Shown: positions 15,852 through 25,243 of the stretch, piece by piece
Layout: each line of letters starts with the position of its first letter
Position numbering within the stretch: the stretch's first letter is position 1
Source of the DNA: F22 sp963668535
GTDB lineage: Bacteria; Bacteroidota; Bacteroidia; Bacteroidales; Bacteroidaceae
Length of the DNA stretch: 64,000 nucleotides
Assembly: GCA_963668535.1 (NCBI GenBank)
Contig: OY764867.1
Coordinates: 2,170,001-2,234,000 of the forward strand
Direction: 5' to 3'
Made by a program: the position numbers and the translations under genes
The notes under the pieces: generated by a model
What the model saw: only the letters and a program-made list of their open reading frames with translations
Database searches by the model: none
Told to the model about the DNA's origin: nothing

Positions 15852-16556
15852 ATGGTAGAAAGGTTATTATATTACGAAAGAGAGCTCTTCTTGTTGCTCA
15901 ATAGCCCGCATAGTCCACAGCTTGATACGATTATGCTTTTACACTCACAAACGGTAATATGGGCACCGGTTTTAGTACTGATGATGTATTTATTGTTTAT
16001 GAAGCGTACGCATGTCAAGCAGGGACTGCTCATTTTTATGCTTATGGTTATCGTGATAGCTTTGTGCGACCAGTTTGCTTCTGGATTGTGTAAACCGTTT
16101 TTTGCACGATTGAGACCGACGCATCATCCTTCTTTCTTTAATGTGGTGAAAACGGTCCATGGATACCGAGGTGGACGATTAGGGTTTATCTCCTCACATG
16201 CATGTATTAGTTTTGGATTTGCTACCTTTGTGGCACGATTATTCAAGAATAAATATTTTACGTTTGTAGTCTTCTTGTGGGCCACGATCAATGCTTACTC
16301 TAGAATCTATTTAGGGGTGCACTTTGTCAGTGATGTCGTATTAGGGGCATTCGCAGGAGTCATGATTGGTAGACTTTGCTCTAGTAGTCTATGTCCTATA
16401 GCACACTATATCCTTCGGATTTCTGATGTGGCTAAGAATCAAACGTATCTCTTACTCAACAAGCATGCCGAGCGGTATATGGCTTTTGGATTGCTTGCTA
16501 CTTTTTTGGTTATTGTCCTGTTTTCCCAATCGTTATTGTCTCTATTAGGAAAGTAA
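15852..16556 (+). CDS. PAP2-family membrane phosphatase
   Basis: 234 residues with about six membrane segments. The three PAP2 motifs are present: KPFFARLRP, then SSHA in GFISSHACISFGFATF (Ser-His instead of the usual PSGH form), and SRIYLGVHFVSDVVLG carrying the catalytic His and Asp. Family members dephosphorylate phosphatidate, undecaprenyl pyrophosphate or phosphatidylglycerophosphate at the membrane, with the active site on the periplasmic face. The close gap to the dehydrogenase is the only context; undecaprenyl-pyrophosphate recycling is plausible but unproven. It ends 7 nt from the convergent TRIC gene. Confidence 0.88.
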   Translation: MVERLLYYERELFLLLNSPHSPQLDTIMLLHSQTVIWAPVLVLMMYLLFMKRTHVKQGLLIFMLMVIVIALCDQFASGLCKPFFARLRPTHHPSFFNVVKTVHGYRGGRLGFISSHACISFGFATFVARLFKNKYFTFVVFLWATINAYSRIYLGVHFVSDVVLGAFAGVMIGRLCSSSLCPIAHYILRISDVAKNQTYLLLNKHAERYMAFGLLATFLVIVLFSQSLLSLLGK

Positions 16557-16562
16557 ACGACT

Positions 16563-17240
16563 CTATATATTCGTTTCTTCTTTCTTATCTTCAAGAGGTT
16601 GTCCTCCAGGAGGTACGGTCACTTGTGGATCTTGCTGATGGGCAAGTACAGGCAAGCACCAATGGTATTTTACGGAGATAAAACGAGTAAGGAGTACAAC
16701 AACGGCACATACAATCTCACAAAAGAAATCATCAACATGAAGGGCCGATAGTATCCACCAAGCAATTCCGCCATTGATGCATGCCACGGCATAGACTTCT
16801 TTATGGAAGATAAGGGGTACTTCATTGATCAATACATCACGGATAATACCACCCGCTACACCCGATAAGGTACCCATAATAATCGCTACCCAGAAAGAAT
16901 ACTCTAGATCGAGTGTTTTCTGCATACCTACTACGGTAAAAAGGGCCAATCCAAGGGTGTCAAAGAAGAAGAAGGTGTTGTTTAAGTGCACGAGGCTACG
17001 ACTGAAAAAGACGACCCATGCTAGTGATAGACCACCACATATCAAATACACAGGATTATCCATCCAAAATGGAGTGACATCCAGGAGCAGATCACGGATT
17101 GTTCCACCACCAATGGCAGTGGCCATACCCACAACGAAGGCACCAAACCAGTCAAACTCTTTGGCAGATGCTAGACGAATGCCACTAATGGCAAACGCAA
17201 TGGTTCCGAGGAACTCGATTATATCTACAAAACTAGGCAT
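16563..17240 (-). CDS. TRIC-type trimeric cation channel family protein (UPF0126/YicG-like)
   Basis: 225 residues with two repeats of three helices, each with a glycine-rich kink motif: FVVGMATAIGGGTIRDLLLD and IMGTLSGVAGGIIRDVLINE. This duplicated GGGxxRD pattern is the signature of prokaryotic TRIC channels, which form homotrimers conducting monovalent cations. The C-terminal tail (about 200-225) is hydrophilic and Pro/Gln-rich. It is monocistronic and convergent with the PAP2 gene. Confidence 0.88.
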   Translation of the reverse strand: MPSFVDIIEFLGTIAFAISGIRLASAKEFDWFGAFVVGMATAIGGGTIRDLLLDVTPFWMDNPVYLICGGLSLAWVVFFSRSLVHLNNTFFFFDTLGLALFTVVGMQKTLDLEYSFWVAIIMGTLSGVAGGIIRDVLINEVPLIFHKEVYAVACINGGIAWWILSALHVDDFFCEIVCAVVVLLTRFISVKYHWCLPVLAHQQDPQVTVPPGGQPLEDKKEETNI

Positions 17241-17374
17241 ATGTTCTTCTAAAGGTCATATATAACTACGAATCGCTTATTTTGCTGCAAAGAAACAAAT
17301 TATTTGCGAAAAAATCATTACTTTTGGCCTGATAATTGTGACTAAATTTCTATACCTAGAAATTATTATATCAA

Positions 17375-20029
17375 ATGAAATTAGTTTATATGAAGGATAA
17401 TCACTCAAGTCTACATCTACGATTTCCTCTGGTGTTTTTCTTGCTTTGTTATTATATACTTACTCTACTTGGTGGCTACAATGTAACGCTATGGGCACAA
17501 AAGGTGCCTCGATATATATCGGGAGTTGTTACAGACAAGCATACGAAAGAGAAACTTTCCTTTATTACGGTATCATATGCTGGTAAAGGTGTTGGGGTTA
17601 TTACGGATAACGGGGGAAACTATCGATTAATACGTAATGACAAATGGAATCAATTGACTTTTTCTTCAGTTGGTTATAAAACCCGTGTAATCAATCTTGC
17701 ACCAAGCACTCGTTATCTGAATGTGCAGCTCGAACAAGATAATGTGCAATTGGATGAGGTCATTGTAAAACCTAAACGTGAGCGATACAGACGGAAGGAA
17801 AATCCTGCGGTTGCCTTGATGAAAAAGGTGATCAGTCATAAGCGGGCGCAGCGTTTGAGCGATTTGGATCAGTATCGTTATCACAAATATAGCAAGATGA
17901 AAACGAGCTTGAATGACATTACTCCAGAGAAGATGGAGAAGGGGCTTTTCAAGCAATTTCCTCTGCTTAAAAACCAAGTGGAAGTATCTCCCGAAAATAA
18001 TAAGTTGATTCTTCCTGTGTCTTTGCAAGAAACAGCATCATTGGTGCTTTTCAATAAAGATCCTAAGCGTAGTCAAACGATTATTCAAGGAGAGCGCAGC
18101 GATGGGCTTCAAGATTTGTTTTATACTGGAGATATGTTTGAGACTATTCTCAATGATGTCTTTGCAGATGTCGATATCTATGACAACAATATCCGTTTGC
18201 TGCAACGTCGTTTTGTGAGTCCTATTTCGGACAATGCAGTCACGTTCTACAAGTATTATTTGATGGATACGATCAAAGTGGAACGGGATAGCTGTATCCA
18301 CCTTTCTTTTGTTCCTTACAATTCGCAGGACTTTGGTTTCACTGGTCACTTATATATTCTGAAGGATTCGACCTATGCCGTGAAGCGATGCACCATGAAT
18401 TTACCCGTTAAGACTGGGGTCAATTTTGTGGAGGATATGAATATCGACTTGTCTTATTATCAGATGCCCAATGGTAAATGGGTGATCAGTGAGGATGCCA
18501 TGACAGTAGATTTGGCATTGGATAATAATCTTCAGGGGGTGCAGATCAAACGAACGAATAGCTATTCGGCTTACGATTTTAGTCCCATACCCGATGAGAT
18601 GTGGAGCAAATCGAAGCTGACTACCGTGACTCATGCTAAAGCCGAGAAACAAGCAGAAGGTTTCTGGGAGGAACGACGGACATCGCGATTGACGAGTTCC
18701 GAAAAGCATATGGATGAATTTGTGGATAGACTACGGCGTACGCCTAAGTTCCGCTTTTTCTTAACCGCTACCAAAATTTTGGTTGAGAATTATTTGGAAA
18801 CCAATCCCAATGAAAAGACGCCTAATTATTTCGATATTGGACCGATCAGTACGTTCATGGGCAATACCTATGTAGATGGATTGCGGTTGAAGTTTGGTGG
18901 CAATACCACAACGGCTTTCAACAAACGTTTCTTCTTAAGTGGATACGGGGCTTATGGATTTAAAGATAAAAAATGGAAGTATGATGGCAAAATAGCTTAT
19001 TCCTTCCATGATTGCAAAGAATTTTTGTGGGATTATCCGCAAGAATATATACAGGCTTCTTATCATTATGATGTCCATTCTCCTATGGACAAATGGTCAC
19101 GTGAACGAAATGAAGGCTTGTTCAACTCTTTGCGCACATCGCCCGATGAACTGATGAGTTATGTGAGAGAGGCCAAACTCGATTATGTGCATGAAAACGA
19201 AACGGGCTTTATGTACACGCTTTCGGGACGTTGGCGCAATGATGAGGCTACAGGAAAACTAGCGTATCTCAAAAATGACGATGCTGGTACACGTGTTGGC
19301 GATTTCAGTACGAGTGAGGTGACGCTTCAGTTGCGTTATGCTCCTGGCGAGAAAATTGTGACTAGCAAGCAACGTCGTCGCTCTGTATCTCGTGATGCAC
19401 CTATTGTCACGGTTAGTCATACACATGGTTTTAAAGGGATACTAGGTAGCCATTATACGTCAGATCGTAGCCAGATTGATATCGAAAATCGTTTCTGGTT
19501 GGGACGTTGGGGTAAGCTCGATTTCTTATTGAGTGCTGGTGCTGAGTGGAAACAGGTGCCTTTCCCTTTGTTGATGATGCCACAGGCTAGTTTGAGCTAC
19601 TCGACTTATTATGGGGCGTTTAATCTGATGAGAAACATGGAGTTTATGAGTGACCGCTATGCCGAACTTATGTTGTACTATGATATGAATGGACGTCTCT
19701 TGAATCGTATCCCATTGTTACATCGTCTTAAGTGGCGTGAATATTTCACTTTCAAGGCGTACTATGGAGATATGACGAATAAGAATAATCCTGATTATTT
19801 TGATGTGAATCATCCTAATGCACAGACCAAGTTATTCCGCTTGCCAACAGATGATGGGGTGCAAAGTTCGTATATCATGAACGGCGGAACACCTTATATG
19901 GAAGGCAGTGTAGGGATCTATAATATCTTCAAGGTGCTTGCGGTAGAGTATGTGCATCGTTTCAACTATATGGATCATCCTGATGTGGACCGTAATGGGG
20001 TGCGTTTCCGTATTGAGGTGCAATTTTAA
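17375..20029 (+). CDS. DUF5686 outer-membrane protein with CarboxypepD_reg-like domain
   Basis: 884 residues. A signal peptide (hydrophobic 17-43, ending ...NVTLWAQK) precedes an Ig-like CarboxypepD_reg domain (YISGVVTDKHTKEKLSFITV, about 48-130) and then a long DUF5686 region rich in Tyr, Asp and aromatic repeats typical of a beta-barrel; the last residue is Phe (EVQF), as in outer-membrane barrels. Such proteins are common and apparently not TonB dependent; their function is unknown. MKD at residue 6 is an alternative start. It is a single gene between divergent TRIC and rarA. Confidence 0.85.
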   Translation: MKLVYMKDNHSSLHLRFPLVFFLLCYYILTLLGGYNVTLWAQKVPRYISGVVTDKHTKEKLSFITVSYAGKGVGVITDNGGNYRLIRNDKWNQLTFSSVGYKTRVINLAPSTRYLNVQLEQDNVQLDEVIVKPKRERYRRKENPAVALMKKVISHKRAQRLSDLDQYRYHKYSKMKTSLNDITPEKMEKGLFKQFPLLKNQVEVSPENNKLILPVSLQETASLVLFNKDPKRSQTIIQGERSDGLQDLFYTGDMFETILNDVFADVDIYDNNIRLLQRRFVSPISDNAVTFYKYYLMDTIKVERDSCIHLSFVPYNSQDFGFTGHLYILKDSTYAVKRCTMNLPVKTGVNFVEDMNIDLSYYQMPNGKWVISEDAMTVDLALDNNLQGVQIKRTNSYSAYDFSPIPDEMWSKSKLTTVTHAKAEKQAEGFWEERRTSRLTSSEKHMDEFVDRLRRTPKFRFFLTATKILVENYLETNPNEKTPNYFDIGPISTFMGNTYVDGLRLKFGGNTTTAFNKRFFLSGYGAYGFKDKKWKYDGKIAYSFHDCKEFLWDYPQEYIQASYHYDVHSPMDKWSRERNEGLFNSLRTSPDELMSYVREAKLDYVHENETGFMYTLSGRWRNDEATGKLAYLKNDDAGTRVGDFSTSEVTLQLRYAPGEKIVTSKQRRRSVSRDAPIVTVSHTHGFKGILGSHYTSDRSQIDIENRFWLGRWGKLDFLLSAGAEWKQVPFPLLMMPQASLSYSTYYGAFNLMRNMEFMSDRYAELMLYYDMNGRLLNRIPLLHRLKWREYFTFKAYYGDMTNKNNPDYFDVNHPNAQTKLFRLPTDDGVQSSYIMNGGTPYMEGSVGIYNIFKVLAVEYVHRFNYMDHPDVDRNGVRFRIEVQF

Positions 20030-20089
20030 GAGTCGGTGGCAACTAGACATCACTGAATCGTAGTTATTAATAGCAGATAAATTAAAAAC

Positions 20090-21364
20090 ATGAGACCATT
20101 AGCCGAACGGCTTCGTCCCGTCAGTTTGAATGACTATATTGGTCAGCAACATTTAGTAGGCGAGGGGGCAGTACTCCGTAAAATGATCGATACAGGACGT
20201 ATCTCTTCTTTTATTCTCTGGGGACCTCCAGGGGTGGGGAAGACGACACTGGCACGTATCATCGCCGAGCAACTGGATACGCCTTTCTATACGCTAAGTG
20301 CTGTGACGAGTGGGGTGAAAGATGTGCGAGAAACCATAGAGCGTGCTCGTGCCAATCGTCTATTCAATACACATAGTCCTATCCTTTTTATCGATGAGAT
20401 TCATCGCTTCTCTAAATCTCAGCAAGATTCTTTGCTGGGAGCTGTTGAACATGGCGATGTAACGCTTATCGGAGCAACCACCGAAAACCCATCTTTTGAG
20501 GTTATTCGTCCTTTGTTATCGCGTTGTCAGTTGTACACCTTGAAACCACTGGAAGAGGAGGACTTGATGCAATTGTATCATCGGGCTATTCACACGGATC
20601 CTGAACTTCAGAAACGCACAATAGAATTGGTCGAAAAGAGTGCGTTTATACAATATGCTGGAGGAGATGCTCGTAAGTTTCTCAATATATTGGAACTTCT
20701 GGTAGACTCGACAGATGGCGATGTGGTGCGCATTACTGATGAAGTGGTGACTAGTCATCTACAGCAGAATCCGATGGCTTATGATAAGGATGGCGAAATG
20801 CATTATGATATTATTTCGGCCTTTATCAAGAGTATCCGTGGTAGCGATCCTGATGCGGCCATCTATTGGCTAGCCCGCATGATTGAGGGGGGAGAAGATC
20901 CTAGCTTTATTGCGCGTCGATTGGTGATTAGTGCGGCAGAAGATATCGGTTTGGCCAATCCTAATGCCCTGCTATTGGCCAATCAGTGCTTTGATACTTT
21001 GATGAAGATAGGTTGGCCAGAAGGACGAATACCTTTGGCAGAAGCCACGATCTATTTGGCGGCTAGTCCCAAGAGTAATAGTGCTTATCTGGCTATTGAT
21101 AAAGCGCTCGAGCTTGTGAAGCAAACAGGCAATCAACCAGTGCCCTTGCATCTACGCAATGCGCCAACTCGGATGATGAAACAATTAGGTTATGGTGCTG
21201 ATTATAAGTATAGTCACGATTATCCGGGGCATTTTGTGAAGCAACAATTTATGCCTGATGCCTTGCAAAATATGTCTTTATGGGTACCCCAAGAAAATGA
21301 TGCTGAGCATCGACAGAAGACCAGAATGCAGGGACTATGGGGAAATGAAAAGAAATACGATTAA
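20090..21364 (+). CDS. rarA: Replication-associated recombination protein A (RarA/MgsA)
   Basis: 424 residues, normal for RarA. The AAA+ core contains GPPGVGKTTLARIIAE (Walker A), LFIDEIHRFSKSQQD (Walker B), a sensor 1 at GATTENPSFEV and the arginine finger region LLSRCQLY. The C-terminal part (SFIARRLVISAAEDIGLANP, PLHLRNAPTRMMKQLGYG) is the MgsA tetramerisation domain. RarA acts at blocked replication forks with SSB and RecA. The N-terminus RPLAERLRPVSLNDYIGQQHL is the conserved family start. Confidence 0.96.
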   Translation: MRPLAERLRPVSLNDYIGQQHLVGEGAVLRKMIDTGRISSFILWGPPGVGKTTLARIIAEQLDTPFYTLSAVTSGVKDVRETIERARANRLFNTHSPILFIDEIHRFSKSQQDSLLGAVEHGDVTLIGATTENPSFEVIRPLLSRCQLYTLKPLEEEDLMQLYHRAIHTDPELQKRTIELVEKSAFIQYAGGDARKFLNILELLVDSTDGDVVRITDEVVTSHLQQNPMAYDKDGEMHYDIISAFIKSIRGSDPDAAIYWLARMIEGGEDPSFIARRLVISAAEDIGLANPNALLLANQCFDTLMKIGWPEGRIPLAEATIYLAASPKSNSAYLAIDKALELVKQTGNQPVPLHLRNAPTRMMKQLGYGADYKYSHDYPGHFVKQQFMPDALQNMSLWVPQENDAEHRQKTRMQGLWGNEKKYD

Positions 21365-21430
21365 TAATTTGCCTGTCTAGGGACTAGTTTGTATATTTGT
21401 TTTATGCTATGCTAACCAACCTTAGACACT

Positions 21431-22447
21431 ATGTCTTTACAATTAACTACATATTACAAAGGGGCTGATTTGCCAGATGCGTTGCTTGATGTCCATCCAT
21501 TTCATTCCAAGCAGCTCTTCTTGTTGTACGAAAAAACAAAGAGGTACACGCCTGTAATGGTTACGGTTAGCGACGATGGGCAACTTCTAGGGCAGATGTT
21601 GGCGGTGCTACGCAGTAGTTGGCGACCTTTTCCTCCTTTTTATATACGACGGTGTGAGGTGTACGATACTGGGGTGTACATCCCTTTATCTGAGTACAAG
21701 AAACCGGTTGCTCACGATCGCTTGGAAGTGCACTGGCATGAGCGTTTGTTTGATGCGCTCCTTCAAGAACTCACACGGGAAGCTTCTCACCAATGTTTTC
21801 TGATTGAGTTTAGAAATATCCACAATGGACTTTTTGGCTATAAGCACTTCAAAAAAGAAAATTATTTTCCACACCATTGGTTGCGTATCGTGCATCATTT
21901 GGATAATTGGAAAGAAGATATCTCGTCCAATCGATTCCGCAGTATAGTACGCGCAAGAGCTGGCAAGGCACGTATGCGTTGTATCAATAGTAGCACAGAG
22001 ATTCCAGATATTTATAAATTATTGCGTCTTCAAATGTCGGCACGTGTCGTGAAGCAATTGCCTACACCAGCATTTCTGGTGCATTTTTATCATGATTTTG
22101 TGGCCACTGGCAGGGGTGAGATCTATCTGGTACATTACAAAGATAAATTGATTGGTTGTTCGTTGGCCATTTTATGGAAAGGCACTTCTTATTTATGGTT
22201 TAGTGTAGGATATGGGCGACGCTTTCCTTTTCAATTTCCCAATACCATGGCGATTTATGCCGCCATTCAAGATGCATGGCATAGGAAATTTCCTCTTATG
22301 GAGTATGTCTCCGTGGGGGCATCCATTACCCACCATCACTATACGGCTTTAGTGGCTAGTTTTGGTGGTGATCAAGTCAGCACACGTCGATGGTTTCGCT
22401 ACCGATGGGGATGGCTTAATCGTTTATTGCGGTTCTTTTATCTATAA
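21431..22447 (+). CDS. FemAB/GNAT-fold protein of unknown substrate
   Basis: 338 residues, no signal peptide. I see a two-part acyltransferase-like layout: an N-terminal half with VTVSDDGQLLGQMLAVL, and a C-terminal half with GRGEIYLVHYKDKLIGCSLAILWKGTSYLWFSVGYG followed by YAAIQDAWHRKFPLMEYVSVGA, which fits the double-GNAT (FemX/methicillin resistance-like) pattern where the second half binds the acyl donor. Homologues in Bacteroidota are annotated as hypothetical or GNAT. The substrate could be a peptide, a lipid or a sugar; nothing here decides it. It is 28 nt upstream of the aldo/keto reductase and likely in the same transcript. Confidence 0.55.
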   Translation: MSLQLTTYYKGADLPDALLDVHPFHSKQLFLLYEKTKRYTPVMVTVSDDGQLLGQMLAVLRSSWRPFPPFYIRRCEVYDTGVYIPLSEYKKPVAHDRLEVHWHERLFDALLQELTREASHQCFLIEFRNIHNGLFGYKHFKKENYFPHHWLRIVHHLDNWKEDISSNRFRSIVRARAGKARMRCINSSTEIPDIYKLLRLQMSARVVKQLPTPAFLVHFYHDFVATGRGEIYLVHYKDKLIGCSLAILWKGTSYLWFSVGYGRRFPFQFPNTMAIYAAIQDAWHRKFPLMEYVSVGASITHHHYTALVASFGGDQVSTRRWFRYRWGWLNRLLRFFYL

Positions 22448-22474
22448 TTGTTTACTCACCAATAACCACATCAT

Positions 22475-23503
22475 ATGAAAAATGAAGATTTAGTACGTCC
22501 ACATTGTCCAGTAGCTTATCAAGCTGATGGAGAACGGTATACGAAGATGCCTTATACACGAGTAGGGCATAGTGGTGTCTTATTGCCACATATCTCTTTG
22601 GGACTATGGCATAATTTTGGAACAGAGAAATCCATACAGCATAGTCAAGAATTGATTCATTATGCCTTTGATCATGGCATTACTCATTTTGATTTGGCCA
22701 ATAATTACGGACCTCCATACGGTAGTGCTGAGGCCACGTTTGGGCAAATTATGAAGACGTCCTTATCGCCATATAGAGATGAATTATTCATATCGACCAA
22801 AGCAGGGTACGACATGTGGCCTGGTCCTTATGGAGATGGTGGATCGCGTAAATACTTGATGAGTAGCTTAGATCAGAGTTTGAAACGGATGAATCTGGAT
22901 TATGTGGATCTCTTTTATTCACATCGTTATGATGCGCATACACCTATTGAAGAGACCATGCAAGCGTTGGTCGATATTGTGCGTCAAGGGAAAGCACTGT
23001 ATGTCGGCATCTCTCGGTATCCTCGTGAGGCTGCTCAAAAGGCGTATGACTACCTGGCAGCTCATGACGTACCTTGTTTGATATATCAAGGACGCTTGAA
23101 TATGATTGACCGTGGAGATGAACAGGATATTTTGCATCAGTGTGCTTCCCACGGGGTGGGCTATATCGGTTTCTCTCCTTTGGCACAAGGGCTGCTTACA
23201 GACCGCTATCTACACGGCATTCCTATGGACTCTCGAATGGCCGAAGATCATTTTTTGAAGTCAGATATGATGACGCCCGCTTTGCATCAACAGCTGTTGA
23301 AGTTGCAGAGTATGGCCAATGCCAAGAGCATGACCATCGCTCAGTTGGCTTTGAATTGGGTGTTGAGTCATCCAGAAGTTAATTCTGTGATTGTAGGAGT
23401 TAGCTCGAAGGAACAACTAGCAGATAATATCCAAACGGGTGCGATGGCTTTATTGACTGCAGCGGAAATGCAAGAAATAGATGCCATATTTCGTGCGGAC
23501 TAA
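22475..23503 (+). CDS. Aldo/keto reductase (YghZ/AKR14-like)
   Basis: 342 residues. The NADPH-dependent (beta/alpha)8 signature is clear: LSLGLWHNFG-type start (ISLGLWHNFGTEKS), catalytic Tyr in FDLANNYGPPYGSAE with the Asp of FDLANN, Lys in STKAGYDMWPGPYG, and His in FYSHRYDAHTPIEET. The long GYDMWPGPYGDGGSRKYL loop is typical of YghZ (L-glyceraldehyde 3-phosphate reductase/methylglyoxal detoxification) rather than of other AKRs. It overlaps the next gene by one base (TAATG). Confidence 0.88.
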   Translation: MKNEDLVRPHCPVAYQADGERYTKMPYTRVGHSGVLLPHISLGLWHNFGTEKSIQHSQELIHYAFDHGITHFDLANNYGPPYGSAEATFGQIMKTSLSPYRDELFISTKAGYDMWPGPYGDGGSRKYLMSSLDQSLKRMNLDYVDLFYSHRYDAHTPIEETMQALVDIVRQGKALYVGISRYPREAAQKAYDYLAAHDVPCLIYQGRLNMIDRGDEQDILHQCASHGVGYIGFSPLAQGLLTDRYLHGIPMDSRMAEDHFLKSDMMTPALHQQLLKLQSMANAKSMTIAQLALNWVLSHPEVNSVIVGVSSKEQLADNIQTGAMALLTAAEMQEIDAIFRAD

Positions 23504-24189
23504 TGTATGAGAGTATGGAGCATAAAGACAAGTATCAATTTGAGAAGATTGCTCATTTCTTGATTGACTTACGTTTTAATAATGAGCGCCCATGGTTTAA
23601 GGAAAATAAACCACGTTATGATGAGGTGCATGATTTGTATCTGACCTTTCTAGAGGACTTGCTTGTTGAGGTCAAGAAGATGGATCCTCTGGTGACCCTC
23701 TCGGCCAAAGAAAGCATGTACCGCATCTATAGAGATGTGCGTTTCAGTAAGAATAAAGAGCCTTATAAACCCTATTTTGATGCGTTCTTCACACGAGGAG
23801 TGCGCGATGAAGGAGCAGGCTATTTTGTGCGCTTTCAACCCGATAGCTATTGCCTAGCTACTGGGATTTATTGTGTGGACAACGTAGACCTCAAGGCCAT
23901 TCGTACAGCTATATATAAAGACCCCGAAAGATACAAGGAGATAATCAACAACCCTTTGTTTAAAGAGTACTTTCCTGAATATATAGGAGATCGCTTGAAG
24001 CTAGCTCCTAAGGGATTCCCGAAAGATTTTAAGGATATTGATTTATTGAAATGGAAGAAGTATATCGTTGTGGGTGACATAGATAATGACTTCTGGGAGG
24101 CGCCCCATGTGATTGAACGCATTATGCAGCGATTTTATGTCACCAAGACTTTCGTAGACTTTATCAATGAGGCTTTGCATAAGGAGTAG
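23503..24189 (+). CDS. DUF2461 family protein
   Basis: 228 residues with the DUF2461 hallmarks: FLIDLRFNNERPWFKENKPRYDE (about 20-42), YRIYRDVRFSKNKEPYKPYFDAFF (about 72-95) and GAGYFVRFQPDSYCLATGIY. The conserved NNxxxWFxxNKxxY and RDVRFSKDKxPYK boxes suggest an enzyme, but none is proven for the family. Its ATG overlaps the stop of the aldo/keto reductase, so it is translationally coupled to it. MEHKDK at 23515 is an alternative start. After it, the plus strand carries no further gene until 31.8 kb. Confidence 0.85.
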   Translation: MYESMEHKDKYQFEKIAHFLIDLRFNNERPWFKENKPRYDEVHDLYLTFLEDLLVEVKKMDPLVTLSAKESMYRIYRDVRFSKNKEPYKPYFDAFFTRGVRDEGAGYFVRFQPDSYCLATGIYCVDNVDLKAIRTAIYKDPERYKEIINNPLFKEYFPEYIGDRLKLAPKGFPKDFKDIDLLKWKKYIVVGDIDNDFWEAPHVIERIMQRFYVTKTFVDFINEALHKE

Positions 24190-24257
24190 AGCACCTGTGC
24201 TAGGTAACTTCATCTGCCTTTATTCATATTCCATCAGCCTTTAATATACTTGTCATC

Positions 24258-24346
24258 ATGCATATATGTACATGTATGAAGTTATATATGTACATATATG
24301 CTGGTGTATATGTACATGTATGCAGGCATATATGTACATGTATGTA
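24258..24346 (+). repeat. 22-bp tandem repeat, four units
   Basis: Four units of about 22 bp share TATATGTACATGTATG followed by a variable 6-bp tail (one unit reads TATATGTACATATATG). Each unit contains the self-complementary ATGTACAT, so adjacent units can pair. The repeats lie 69 nt behind the DUF2461 stop, between it and the convergent membrane protein. The rest of 24190-24436 shows no gene; the open frame across the repeats is an artefact of repetition. Confidence 0.8.
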
Positions 24347-24436
24347 CGGTTACAGGCTGTTACAGAGATACTTTAAGGCCTATGCTAGCTGTAGTCTTAG
24401 CTTGTTTATCTCTTTCAAGACACCTTTCTTGTATCA

Positions 24437-24880
24437 CTACTGCTTTATTCTTGTGGAATTCCCTATGTTAATCCATTCCTTAATTTGTACAGCCAATGCA
24501 ACTATACCTGCAATAACTATAGGAGCTATTAAAAGAAAATAGAGTATATAAGGATTCTTTTTTAACAAAATGCATGTTGCTATGACTATAACTGGGCATA
24601 TAATTGTGAATACAAACAATGCATAAACTAATCCTTTGATGAGTACTTGGCGCTTTTTTTCTACATCTCTTAATTGTGGATATAGTGTGTATGCATACGT
24701 CACACCCATATAATCATCTATATTTGATTTGTTGTTTGTTATTACTTTGTATACGTGAATTAATAAACCAAATTCAAGTATGTAATAATAGAAGGATAAA
24801 GAAGGGTATATTTGCCCCACATAATGAGTCACAAATACACAATATAATACTACTCCTAAAAGTTTAATAAGATTGTTCAT
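24437..24880 (-). CDS. AT-rich orphan membrane protein
   Basis: A frame of 147 residues starting at ATG 24880 (MNNLIKLLGVVLYCVF); the longer 163-codon frame from 24928 has an unlikely N-terminus. Four hydrophobic segments are seen: about 5-25, 28-45, 85-110 and 113-132, separated by a charged loop with TNNKSNIDD and RDVEKKRQ. I do not recognise the family. Base composition is clearly more AT-rich than in neighbouring genes, and the gene lies between a tandem repeat and a long AT-rich gap, so recent acquisition is plausible. Confidence 0.5.
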   Translation of the reverse strand: MNNLIKLLGVVLYCVFVTHYVGQIYPSLSFYYYILEFGLLIHVYKVITNNKSNIDDYMGVTYAYTLYPQLRDVEKKRQVLIKGLVYALFVFTIICPVIVIATCILLKKNPYILYFLLIAPIVIAGIVALAVQIKEWINIGNSTRIKQ

Positions 24881-25187
24881 TTTTATTTTACAGGTGTTGG
24901 TTCCTCGATTGGTTGGGTCTATGACCACGATAATTTTAAAAGAACTATTTTATGTTTTGCTTTTGATTAAACGTGTATGTTGGTAAAACACGATACAAAT
25001 TAACAAAATATAATTAACATAGCCTATATACTTTTGGGTACACTTTGTTGTTTTAGTATAGTTTGTGTTTTGAAATGAATAATTTATATTGCAGTTCTGA
25101 TTCTTTATTGATGATGTGTCATCTTTCTGCTCAACGATCTACGACTTGGCACCAACATAATGTGTTACCTGGGACTATCCAATAGTT
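24881..25187. other. AT-rich gap with no recognisable gene
   Basis: About 300 nt upstream of the orphan membrane protein and behind the efflux operon. TATATTTTG-like sequence on the minus strand near 25005-25015 could be a loose promoter for the orphan gene. A short GATGA/TCATC hairpin occurs near 25112-25125. I see no RNA gene or open frame. Confidence 0.4.
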
Positions 25188-25230
25188 AAGGACCGGTCAT
25201 GTCAACGATGGATTGACATGACCGGTCCTT
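25188..25230 (-). terminator. Terminator of the metal-efflux operon
   Basis: An 18-bp perfect inverted repeat (25188-25205 and 25213-25230) around a 7-nt loop, 14 nt behind the TolC-like gene. The minus strand continues AACTATT, so the T-run is short, but the stem is very stable. Confidence 0.65.
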
Positions 25231-25243
25231 CTAATACAGACTT

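Noticed and set aside
24258..24542. A 94-codon plus-strand frame across the tandem repeat
   Set aside because: Its sequence is a product of the repeated ATATGTACATG unit, and it then runs antisense to the orphan membrane gene.
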